Below, piece by piece: positions 54,589 to 62,076 of a stretch of 64,000 nucleotides of DNA (the first letter of the stretch is position 1; each line of letters starts with the position of its first letter). The notes beneath the pieces were generated by a model. That model was not told where the DNA came from, made no database searches, and saw only the letters and a program-made list of their open reading frames with translations. This DNA is from Oscillospiraceae bacterium (GTDB lineage Bacteria; Bacillota; Clostridia; Oscillospirales; CAG-382), in contig SVRI01000001.1 of assembly GCA_015064895.1 (NCBI GenBank), positions 65,619 to 129,618 of the forward strand, given 5' to 3'. The position numbers were made by a program, and so were the translations under genes.

Positions 54589-55470
54589 ATGACGGTGAAA
54601 ATAATCGACATTATAAAGACAGGAAAACCCACCCTTTCCTTTGAGGTGTTTCCGCCCAAAACAGACACATCCTTTGAGAGCGTAAAGACGGCGACAGAGG
54701 AAATCGCAAAGCTCAGACCCTCATTTATGAGCGTCACCTACGGAGCAGGCGGCGGCACAAGTAAATATACCTTGGAGATTGCCGAAAACATAAAGAAAAA
54801 CTACGGTGTGCCTACCCTTGCACACCTTACCTGCGTTTCCTCTACAAAAGAGACGGTAAAGGAACGAATTGAGGCAATAAAGAAGGCGGGCATACAGAAT
54901 ATCATGGCACTCAGAGGCGACCTTACACCCGAACTTGAAAAGAGTGACAGAAGCACATGGGACTACCGCCATGCAGTTGACTTGGTAAGAGAAATAAAGC
55001 AGGCGGACAAAAATTTCTGCGTTGCAGGTGCATGCTACCCGGAAATTCATCCCGAAAGCGAAAATCAGCACGAGGATATAAAGTACCTTAAAGAAAAGGT
55101 TGATGCAGGCTGTGATTTTCTCACAACCCAGATGTTTTTTGATAATAACCTGCTCTATAACTTCCTTTATAAAATTCGTGAAGCGGGTATAACCGTGCCG
55201 ATTGTTCCGGGTATTATGCCTATCACAAATGCAAATCAGGTTGAACGTGCAATTAAGCTTTCAGGTTCATTTATGCCTGTGAGATTTAAGGCTCTTGTTG
55301 ACAAATTCGGACACAATCCCGATGCCATGCGTCAGGCGGGTATTGCATATGCCACCGACCAGATTATAGATTTGTACGCCAACGGAATAAACGCAATTCA
55401 CGTTTACTCCATGAACAAGCCCGAAGTTGCCGCGGCTATTCAGAGCAACGTGTCGGAGATTATAAAGTAA
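54589..55470 (+). CDS. metF: Methylenetetrahydrofolate reductase
   Basis: Reduces 5,10-methylene-THF to 5-methyl-THF, the methyl donor for methionine synthase. The 293 residues (from ATG 54589) form a TIM barrel with the family marks LSFEVFPPKTD (catalytic Glu), SVTYGAGGG, LAHLTCVSSTKE, ALRGDLTP, ACYPEIHPES and TQMFFDN. The longer frame to 54559 starts at the predicted transcription start, so I reject it; GTG 54595 is an alternative start. The stop codon overlaps the ATG of the next gene (TAATG), showing tight coupling to the MetH reactivation domain. Confidence 0.94.
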   Translation: MTVKIIDIIKTGKPTLSFEVFPPKTDTSFESVKTATEEIAKLRPSFMSVTYGAGGGTSKYTLEIAENIKKNYGVPTLAHLTCVSSTKETVKERIEAIKKAGIQNIMALRGDLTPELEKSDRSTWDYRHAVDLVREIKQADKNFCVAGACYPEIHPESENQHEDIKYLKEKVDAGCDFLTTQMFFDNNLLYNFLYKIREAGITVPIVPGIMPITNANQVERAIKLSGSFMPVRFKALVDKFGHNPDAMRQAGIAYATDQIIDLYANGINAIHVYSMNKPEVAAAIQSNVSEIIK

Positions 55471-56054
55471 TGTATACACCTTCGTATTTTTCAATCGACA
55501 AAGAAAAAGTCGGTATAGATGAAAAAGAGCTTAAAAGGCGGCTGTCTGTGTCGGGTGATTTTGATGTTTCGGTATACGAAAAAGCTGTAAATGATGTGCT
55601 GGCAGAAAGCACACCGAAGGCTTGTTTTATAAAGGTGCCTGTTGTGGCAGACGGCGATGAAATCACGCTTCCCTTTGTGAGTTTTCAAAGCCGTGATTTG
55701 GCAAAGAATCTGTCAGGTTGCAAAGAGGTATTTGTATTTGCCGTCACCCTCGGACACGGCGTCGAAAGGCTTCTTTCAAAGATGTCACGACTGTCTTCTG
55801 CGGATTTCTTTATATACGATGCCGTCGGTTCTGCCCTTGCAGAAAGCGTGTGCGATATTGCCGAAGACATGATAAAGGGTAATATTCCCTGCAAGCCGAG
55901 GTTTTCTCCCGGTTACGGTGATGTACCTCTTTCGGTACAGAGGGATGTTTTGTCGGCACTTAATGCAGAAAAGCTGCTCGGCATTACACTTACTGAGACA
56001 AATCTCATGGTTCCGCAAAAAAGCATTACGGCGGTGCTGGGAGTTAGGAGATAG
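55470..56054 (+). CDS. Stand-alone methionine synthase reactivation (activation) domain protein
   Basis: A 194-residue protein homologous to the C-terminal SAM-binding activation domain of MetH, which reductively remethylates inactive cob(II)alamin. The signature RFSPGYGDVPLSVQRDVLSALNAEKLLGI-like region (key RFSPGYGD) and LTETNLMVPQKSITAVLG match that domain. The gene overlaps metF by one base. Its last codons (Gly-Val-Arg-Arg-stop) fall inside the start of a seven-base tandem repeat, so the C-terminus is set by the repeat. It precedes the MetH gene that lacks this domain. Confidence 0.88.
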   Translation: MYTPSYFSIDKEKVGIDEKELKRRLSVSGDFDVSVYEKAVNDVLAESTPKACFIKVPVVADGDEITLPFVSFQSRDLAKNLSGCKEVFVFAVTLGHGVERLLSKMSRLSSADFFIYDAVGSALAESVCDIAEDMIKGNIPCKPRFSPGYGDVPLSVQRDVLSALNAEKLLGITLTETNLMVPQKSITAVLGVRR

Positions 56055-56110
56055 GAGTTAGAAGTTAGAAGTTAGGAGTTAGGAGTTAGGAGTTAGGAGT
56101 TAGGAGTTAG
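56041..56110 (+). repeat. Ten tandem copies of a 7-base repeat (GAGTTAG)
   Basis: About ten units of GAGTTAG, with four units changed by a base (one GAGATAG, two AAGTTAG and the decayed end), span the gap between the reactivation-domain gene and metH. The first two units encode the end and stop codon of the upstream gene. Every unit has GGAG (a ribosome-binding-like word) and a TAG. The last unit lies at ribosome-binding distance from the metH ATG. Confidence 0.92.
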
Positions 56111-56118
56111 GAATTGAA

Positions 56119-58485
56119 ATGAATATTAGAGAACTGATTTATAAAAAGAGAATCTACCTCGACGGCGGAACGGGTACTGTGCTTCAGGCAAAGGGCTTGC
56201 CTTCGGGTACACCTCCCGAAATATGGAATATAGAAAACCCGAATGCAGTTACAGAGCTTCACAGGAGCTATTATGAGGCGGGAAGTAATATTGTTGCCAC
56301 CAACACCTTTGGGGTAAACTGCAAAAAGTACGATAATTACAAAGAGCTGATTTGTGCAGCTTTTGACTGTGCAAAAAAAGCAAGGGAAGGCATGGGCGAC
56401 GACAAATTCATAGCTCTCGATATCGGTCCTACGGGAAGACTTTTAAAACCCTTAGGAGATCTTGGCTTTGAAGACGCGGTTGAAATCTTTTCAAAGAGTG
56501 TAATTGAGGGCGTAAAGAACGGTGCGGACCTCATCCTTATCGAAACCATGAATGACAGCCTTGAAACAAAGGCGGCAGTGGTTGCGGCAAAGGAAAACTC
56601 GACTCTTCCCATATTTGTCACCAACGTCTATGACGAATCCAAAAAGCTTATGACGGGTGCTTCACCTCTTGCCATGATCGCCATGCTTGAAGGCCTTGGC
56701 GTTGATGCTATCGGCATGAACTGTTCACTCGGTCCCGACAAGATGATTCCCATAGTCGAAGAATTTGTAAAGTATTCATCTACCCCCATAATCGTAAAGC
56801 CCAATGCAGGGCTTCCCGTTGTAAAGAGCGGTGTTACTACCTTTGACAAGTCGGCAGAAGAGTTTTCCGACATATGTGCACTTCTTGCCAAAATGGGGGC
56901 AGGAATCCTCGGCGGTTGCTGCGGAACAAATCCCGAATACATAAAGAAGCTTGTTTATAAGACACGGGATTTACCCTACAGTGCACCGACAGAGAAGAAT
57001 CTGACGGTTGTTTCGTCATATACCCATGCGATAACTGTCGGACAAAAGCCCACTCTTATCGGCGAGAGAATAAATCCCACGGGAAAAGCCAAACTTAAGG
57101 AAGCACTGAGAAACGATGATATGAACTATCTTCTTTCGGAAGCCGTAAAGCAGGCGGAAAAGAATGTAGATATACTCGATGTAAACGTCGGTCTTCCCGA
57201 AATTGATGAAGCCGCCGTGATGAAAAAGGCGGTTGAGGAAATACAGGCTGTGACAGACCTTCCTTTGCAGATAGATTCTTCAAATCCCAAAGTACTTGAA
57301 GAAGCAATGAGGATTTACAACGGCAAACCTCTTATAAATTCCGTAAACGGCACAGAGGAAAGCATGAATGCGGTACTTCCTCTGGTGCAAAAATACGGCG
57401 GAACGCTGATTGCCTTAACCCTTGATGAATCGGGTATTCCCAAAACAGCAAAAGAAAGACTTGCCGTTGCAGAAAAAATAGCAGAACGTGCAAAGAGTTA
57501 CGGCATTTCAAAAAAGGATATAATCGTTGACCCGCTTGCACTCACTGTTTCCTCCGACAAGGACAGTGCAAGGGTGACTCTCGAATCAATAAAACTGTTA
57601 CGACAGAACGGGTTTTACACAAGCCTTGGCGTTTCCAACATTTCCTTCGGACTTCCGAGCCGTGAGACCATAAACTCATCCTTCTTCACAATGGCGCTTG
57701 AAAACGGTCTTAACTGTGCCATTATGAATCCCTTTTCAAAGGGTATGATGGATTCCTACTACGCTTTCTGTGCTTTGAACGGCATGGACGAATCTTTTGA
57801 AAGCTACATCGGCTATGTACAGTCGGCTGAAAACGCACCTGCACAAGTGGCGGTTCCCGACACAAAGCAGGATGACCTTGAGGGTGCAATAGTAAAGGGT
57901 CTTCGTGAAAATGCAAGGGATATTGCAAAGAAGCTTCTTGAAAACGAAAATCCTCTCGATATAATCAACAGCAGAATTATACCTGCCCTGAATACAGTCG
58001 GCGACGGCTTTGAAAAGGGTAAAATCTTCTTGCCCCAGCTTCTTATGAGTGCCGAAAGTGCCTCCCTTGCCTTTGACCAAATTAAGGCGAAATTGCCGAA
58101 GGGTGAGGCTGACACATCAAAGGGGGTTGTTCTTGCAACGGTAAAGGGCGACATTCACGACATCGGCAAGAACATAGTAAAGGTGCTTTTAGAAAGCTAC
58201 GGATTTACGGTGTATGACCTCGGCAGAGACGTTGCACCCGAGGTAATAGTGGAAGAGGCAAACAAACGGGGGTGCAATCTTGTCGGACTTTCTGCACTTA
58301 TGACAACCACCGTTCCCGCCATGGAAGAAACCATAAAGCTGTTACACCAAAACAGACCTTGCGCAAAGGTAATGGTCGGCGGTGCGGTATTAAACAAAGA
58401 GTACGCCGACATGATTAAGGCAGACTTTTACGGCAAGGATGCTATGGAAAGTGTAAAAATTGCACAGGAATTTTACAAGAATTGA
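56119..58485 (+). CDS. metH: Cobalamin-dependent methionine synthase lacking the activation domain
   Basis: Transfers methyl from methyl-THF to homocysteine through cobalamin. The 788 residues carry three of the four MetH modules. The homocysteine-binding barrel (about 1-290) has zinc ligands Cys202 in GMNCS and Cys267-Cys268 in GGCCGT. The pterin-binding barrel (about 310-570) has LIGERINPTGKAKL and DVNVGLPEIDEA. The B12 cap and Rossmann domain (about 590-788) has DIHDIG (678-683), whose histidine is the lower cobalt ligand. The fourth module is the separate gene upstream. RBS lies in the decayed last copy of the heptamer repeat. Confidence 0.95.
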   Translation: MNIRELIYKKRIYLDGGTGTVLQAKGLPSGTPPEIWNIENPNAVTELHRSYYEAGSNIVATNTFGVNCKKYDNYKELICAAFDCAKKAREGMGDDKFIALDIGPTGRLLKPLGDLGFEDAVEIFSKSVIEGVKNGADLILIETMNDSLETKAAVVAAKENSTLPIFVTNVYDESKKLMTGASPLAMIAMLEGLGVDAIGMNCSLGPDKMIPIVEEFVKYSSTPIIVKPNAGLPVVKSGVTTFDKSAEEFSDICALLAKMGAGILGGCCGTNPEYIKKLVYKTRDLPYSAPTEKNLTVVSSYTHAITVGQKPTLIGERINPTGKAKLKEALRNDDMNYLLSEAVKQAEKNVDILDVNVGLPEIDEAAVMKKAVEEIQAVTDLPLQIDSSNPKVLEEAMRIYNGKPLINSVNGTEESMNAVLPLVQKYGGTLIALTLDESGIPKTAKERLAVAEKIAERAKSYGISKKDIIVDPLALTVSSDKDSARVTLESIKLLRQNGFYTSLGVSNISFGLPSRETINSSFFTMALENGLNCAIMNPFSKGMMDSYYAFCALNGMDESFESYIGYVQSAENAPAQVAVPDTKQDDLEGAIVKGLRENARDIAKKLLENENPLDIINSRIIPALNTVGDGFEKGKIFLPQLLMSAESASLAFDQIKAKLPKGEADTSKGVVLATVKGDIHDIGKNIVKVLLESYGFTVYDLGRDVAPEVIVEEANKRGCNLVGLSALMTTTVPAMEETIKLLHQNRPCAKVMVGGAVLNKEYADMIKADFYGKDAMESVKIAQEFYKN

Positions 58486-58497
58486 GATTTAAGAATT

Positions 58498-59160
58498 ATG
58501 AAACACATATTATCAAAAGTAGACCACACACTTTTAGCACAGGGTGCTGCATGGGAAGAAATCAAAACACTTTGCGACGATGCGGTAAAGTACGGCACGG
58601 CATCTGTATGCGTTGCACCGTCATTTGTGAAAAGATGCGCAGAATACCTTGACGGCAAGGATGTTCTTGTATGCACTGTTATTGGTTTTCCCAATGGCTA
58701 CTCAACAAAGGAGACCAAGGTTTTTGAAACAAAGAACGCAATAGAAAACGGAGCCGATGAAATCGACATGGTTATCAACATCGGCGACGTTAAAATGGGT
58801 GACTACGATAAAATTCTTGACGAAATAAAGGAAATAAAATCTGCTTGCGGCGACAAGACATTGAAGGTTATTATTGAAACCTGTCTTTTAACCGATGAAG
58901 AAAAGGTACAGATGTGTAAAGTCGTATCCGAGTCGGGTGCCGATTTTATCAAGACAAGCACAGGCTTTTCGACAGGCGGTGCGACTTCCCACGACATAAA
59001 GCTGTTTGCCGACAACGTAGATAAGCACGTGAAAATCAAGGCGGCAGGCGGTATTTCTTCAATAGAGGATGCAGAAAAGTTTATTTCTCTTGGTGCAGAC
59101 AGACTCGGCACAAGCAGAATTGTAAAAATACTTAAAAATCAGGATAATGGCGGATATTGA
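58498..59160 (+). CDS. deoC: Deoxyribose-phosphate aldolase
   Basis: Cleaves 2-deoxyribose-5-phosphate to glyceraldehyde-3-phosphate and acetaldehyde. The 220-residue TIM barrel has VDHTLL near the start, [16 protein letters not shown] (Asp), the Schiff-base lysine K152 in [14 protein letters not shown], and the second conserved lysine K181 in VKIKAAGGI. It follows metH by 12 bases and starts the deo cluster. Its ribosome binding site is weak (GAGATTTAAG). A repeat element separates it from deoD. Confidence 0.96.
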   Translation: MKHILSKVDHTLLAQGAAWEEIKTLCDDAVKYGTASVCVAPSFVKRCAEYLDGKDVLVCTVIGFPNGYSTKETKVFETKNAIENGADEIDMVINIGDVKMGDYDKILDEIKEIKSACGDKTLKVIIETCLLTDEEKVQMCKVVSESGADFIKTSTGFSTGGATSHDIKLFADNVDKHVKIKAAGGISSIEDAEKFISLGADRLGTSRIVKILKNQDNGGY

Positions 59161-59171
59161 TTTTGGAGAAA

Positions 59172-59285
59172 ACAATCCTCCCGTCAGCTTTGAAGCTGAC
59201 ACCCTCCTTTACACAAGGAGGGCTTATTGAAAAGGCTCCCTTGTGCAAAGGGAGCTGTCGAGCAACTGCGAGACTGAGGGATTGT
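59172..59285 (-). repeat. Intergenic palindromic repeat (CTCCCTCAGTC family), copy 2
   Basis: On the minus strand it reads CCCTCAGTCTCGCAGTTGCTC then GACAGCTCCCTTTGCACAAG and GGAGCCTT, the same framework as 9691-9841 and 61921-62058. A second part, CCTCCTTTACACAAGGAGG, forms another hairpin. It lies between deoC and deoD. Confidence 0.75.
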
Positions 59286-59314
59286 ATTAAGTTTACTAAA
59301 AAGGAGATATGTAT

Positions 59315-60046
59315 ATGGCAACACCTCACATAGCGGCAGAAAACGGAGCTTTTGCAAAAACAGTTCTTATGCCCGGCGACCCCCTAAGAGCTAAATTTAT
59401 AGCAGAAAACTTCCTTGAAAATGCCGTTCTTGTCAATAACGTGCGCGGTATTCAGGGTTATACAGGCGAATACAAGGGCAAAAAAGTATCGGTTATGGCA
59501 AGCGGTATGGGTATGCCGTCTATTTCCATTTACGCATACGAACTCTACAACTTCTTCGGTGTAGAAAACATAATCCGTGTCGGCACTGCAGGCGGTATGA
59601 ATAAGGATGTACACATCCGTGACATCGTTCTGGGTCAGGGTGCCTGCACCGATACAAATTTTGCTTTGCAGTATGGTCTTAACGGCAATCTTTGCCCTAT
59701 TGCAGACTTTTCGCTTCTTAAAAAGGCATACGACATCGGAAACGAAATGGGACTTAACATTCACGTCGGCAACCTCTATTCTACTGATGTTTTCTATAAT
59801 GACGACAATACAAATACCGAAAAGTGGTCAAAGCTGGGTGTTCTTGCCGTTGAAATGGAAGCGGCGGCACTTTATATGACAGCACAAAGATTCGGAAAGA
59901 AGGCTCTTGCTATCTGCACCGTGTCCGACCATCTTCTGACGGGCGAAAGCACATCAGCCGAGGAAAGACAGACAACCTTTACCGATATGATGAAGCTGGC
60001 GTTGGAGGTTGCCCTTACTTCTTCTTTTTCGGAAAAGAAGAAGTAA
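59315..60046 (+). CDS. deoD: Purine-nucleoside phosphorylase (DeoD type)
   Basis: Phosphorolyses purine (deoxy)nucleosides to base and (deoxy)ribose-1-phosphate. The 243 residues start at ATG 59315 with ATPHIAAENGAFAKTVLMPGDPLRAK, the standard hexameric DeoD start; ATG 59309 is too close to AAGGAG. Other marks are GMGMPSISIYAYEL, VGTAGGM, and VEMEAAALY with VSDHLLTGE. The last residues (Ser-Ser-Phe-Ser-Glu-Lys-Lys-Lys) are encoded by one arm and the loop of a stop-codon hairpin, so this C-terminus is probably repeat-derived. Confidence 0.95.
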   Translation: MATPHIAAENGAFAKTVLMPGDPLRAKFIAENFLENAVLVNNVRGIQGYTGEYKGKKVSVMASGMGMPSISIYAYELYNFFGVENIIRVGTAGGMNKDVHIRDIVLGQGACTDTNFALQYGLNGNLCPIADFSLLKKAYDIGNEMGLNIHVGNLYSTDVFYNDDNTNTEKWSKLGVLAVEMEAAALYMTAQRFGKKALAICTVSDHLLTGESTSAEERQTTFTDMMKLALEVALTSSFSEKKK

Positions 60047-60324
60047 GCAAGAAGAAAAGAAATCCGCACCGATGTTTTTGTGATACAAACCGTAAGATTT
60101 ATTTCACGGTTGAAGCTTTTTCCGACCATCAAACACCGACGGTCGGAAAATTATACAATAGATTTTGCACAGACACCAAATGGAGGGAGTTAAGCCTCCA
60201 CGGCAAAAGAGGGAGGATCAGCGCAGACTCGGTTTTACAAAAGCTTGCACGAAATCGGTGTCGAGCCACTCCCTCTTTTTGAGTGGAGAATTTTTGGTAC
60301 TTTTGTTTCGGGACAAAAGTACAG
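60014..60324 (+). repeat. Three-part structured element after deoD (nested element copy 4)
   Basis: 60014-60047: CTTACTTCTTCTTTT, loop TCGG, matching arm that includes the deoD stop. 60118-60150: TTTTCCGACCATC, loop AAACACC, GACGGTCGGAAAA. 60172-60324: shortened nested element, AAAAGAGGGAG pairing with CTCCCTCTTTT, ending in the GTACTTTTGT-TTCGGG-ACAAAAGTAC hairpin identical to copy 1. It fills the 323-base gap to deoB; the deoB ribosome binding site region follows directly. Confidence 0.8.
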
Positions 60325-60369
60325 AGAAATAATTATAGTTTACACGAAAAAGAAAGTGATACACTTAAT

Positions 60370-61530
60370 ATGAAACGCGTATTTTTAATTGTCCTCGATT
60401 CAGTCGGCATCGGAGCACTTCCCGACGCACATCTTTACGGTGACGAGGGCACAAACACACTTCTTTCCTGCCACAAAACAGGACTTCTTGACATACCGAA
60501 TATGAAAAGAATGGGACTTTCCGAAATAGAGGGCTGTTCCTATCTCGGTTCGTGTGAAAATCCCCTCGGTGCATACGGCAGATGTATGGAAAAATCCGCA
60601 GGAAAGGATACAACAACAGGTCATTGGGAAATTGCAGGCTTGCAGCTTTCAAAACCCTTTCCCACATACCCCGACGGCTTTCCCAAGGAAATCCTCGACG
60701 AATTTGAGAAACAGACGGGAAGAAAGGTTCTCTGCAACAAACCCTATTCGGGAACGGAAGTCATAAAAGACTACGGCGAAGAACACATGAAAACAGGCGC
60801 ACTTATAGTCTACACATCCTCCGACAGCGTTTTTCAGATTGCGGCACATGAAGATATAGTTCCTGTCGAAACCTTGTACGAATATTGCAGAATAGCAAGA
60901 AAGATTTTAGTCGGTGACCATGCTGTTGGCAGAGTAATTGCAAGGCCCTTTGTGGGTGAGGTCGGTGCGTTTACACGCACAAACAACCGCCGTGATTTCT
61001 CGGTTGAACCGACAGGGAAAACACTACTTGATTTGATAAAGAAAAACGGTCTTGACAGCATTTCCGTCGGCAAAATAAACGATATTTTTGCCTCGGTCGG
61101 TGTGACGAAAGATACCGATTCCCACGGAAATACCGAGTGCATGGAAATGACACTCAAAATGCTTGACGAAGATTTTCACGGTCTTTGCTTTATAAATCTT
61201 GTGGACTTTGATTCCTCATACGGTCACAGAAACAATGCCGACGGCTATGCAGAGGAGCTGAACAGATTTGACAAGCACCTCGGCAATATTTTACCAAAGC
61301 TCCGTGACGACGACCTTCTCATAATCACCGCCGACCACGGCTGTGACCCCGGTGACATTTCCACCGACCACACAAGAGAATATACTCCTTTGTTGGTTTA
61401 CGGCAAGAAAATAAAACCGAAAAATCTCGGTACGAGACAAACTTTCTCGGATATTGCCGCAAGCATTGCCGAGTATCTCGGCGTTGAATATAACCTTTGT
61501 GGTGACAGCTTTTTAGGAGAAATAATATGA
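60370..61530 (+). CDS. deoB: Phosphopentomutase
   Basis: Interconverts (deoxy)ribose-1-phosphate and 5-phosphate, linking the phosphorylases to DeoC and the pentose phosphate route. The 386-residue protein is of the alkaline phosphatase superfamily: metal site LDSVGIGALPDA near the start, the GKDTTTGHWEI phosphoacceptor threonine region (about residue 84-95), FNLVDFDSSYGHRNNADGY-type cap segment, and ADHGCDPG plus STDHTREYTPLLVYG metal sites. ATG 60370 is used; the longer frame begins inside the repeat. It overlaps cdd by ATGA. Confidence 0.96.
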   Translation: MKRVFLIVLDSVGIGALPDAHLYGDEGTNTLLSCHKTGLLDIPNMKRMGLSEIEGCSYLGSCENPLGAYGRCMEKSAGKDTTTGHWEIAGLQLSKPFPTYPDGFPKEILDEFEKQTGRKVLCNKPYSGTEVIKDYGEEHMKTGALIVYTSSDSVFQIAAHEDIVPVETLYEYCRIARKILVGDHAVGRVIARPFVGEVGAFTRTNNRRDFSVEPTGKTLLDLIKKNGLDSISVGKINDIFASVGVTKDTDSHGNTECMEMTLKMLDEDFHGLCFINLVDFDSSYGHRNNADGYAEELNRFDKHLGNILPKLRDDDLLIITADHGCDPGDISTDHTREYTPLLVYGKKIKPKNLGTRQTFSDIAASIAEYLGVEYNLCGDSFLGEII

Positions 61531-61922
61531 AACAGAAACTCTGCGACTTGGCAAAACAAGCAAGAAAAAATGCCTACACGCCCTACTCGAATTTCAAGGT
61601 GGGTGCGGCACTTTTATGCAGTGACGGAAGTGTTTATACAGGCTGTAACATCGAAAATGCGTCCTATTCTCCCACGGTTTGTGCCGAGAGGGTTGCAATT
61701 TTCAAGGCAGTAAGCGAGGGCAAACGTGAATTTTCGGCAATTGCAGTATGCGGAAGCCCCAAAGGCGAGCTTTCCGATAAATTCTGTTACCCTTGCGGTG
61801 TATGCAGACAGGTTTTGTCGGAATTTTGCGGTAAAGATTTTAAGATTTATGTCATGTCAAAGGATAACGTTAAGGAATATACTCTTTCCGAGCTTTTGCC
61901 GTTTGGGTTTGAATTGGAATAA
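61527..61922 (+). CDS. cdd: Cytidine deaminase
   Basis: Deaminates cytidine and deoxycytidine to uridine forms for salvage. The 131 residues carry the zinc motifs TVCAERVAIF (Cys ligand and catalytic Glu) and PCGVCRQVLSEF (two Cys), so it is the homotetrameric all-cysteine type. YTPYSNFKVGAALL near the N-terminus is also typical. Its ATG overlaps the deoB stop by four bases. The stop codon TAA forms the first bases of the next repeat element. Confidence 0.96.
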   Translation: MKQKLCDLAKQARKNAYTPYSNFKVGAALLCSDGSVYTGCNIENASYSPTVCAERVAIFKAVSEGKREFSAIAVCGSPKGELSDKFCYPCGVCRQVLSEFCGKDFKIYVMSKDNVKEYTLSELLPFGFELE

Positions 61923-62058
61923 AAGCCTTCCCCTCCGGGGAAGGTGGGTTGCGTCAGCAACTCGGATGAGGCTTGATGAATGAGGTTAATAAAAAATGTT
62001 AAAACCTCCTCAGTCTCGCCATGCTCGACAGCTCCCCCATAAATGGGGAAGCCTTATT
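61921..62058 (+). repeat. Intergenic palindromic repeat (CTCCCTCAGTC family), copy 3
   Basis: AAAAGCCTTCCCCTCCGGGG opens the element and CCTCAGTCTCGCCATGCTCGACAGCTCCCCC..GGGGAAGCCTT-like arms close it (longest uninterrupted match is short). It overlaps the cdd stop codon and ends 11 bases before the pdp ribosome binding site. Confidence 0.72.
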
Positions 62059-62076
62059 TTGCGGAGGCAGAAAAAT

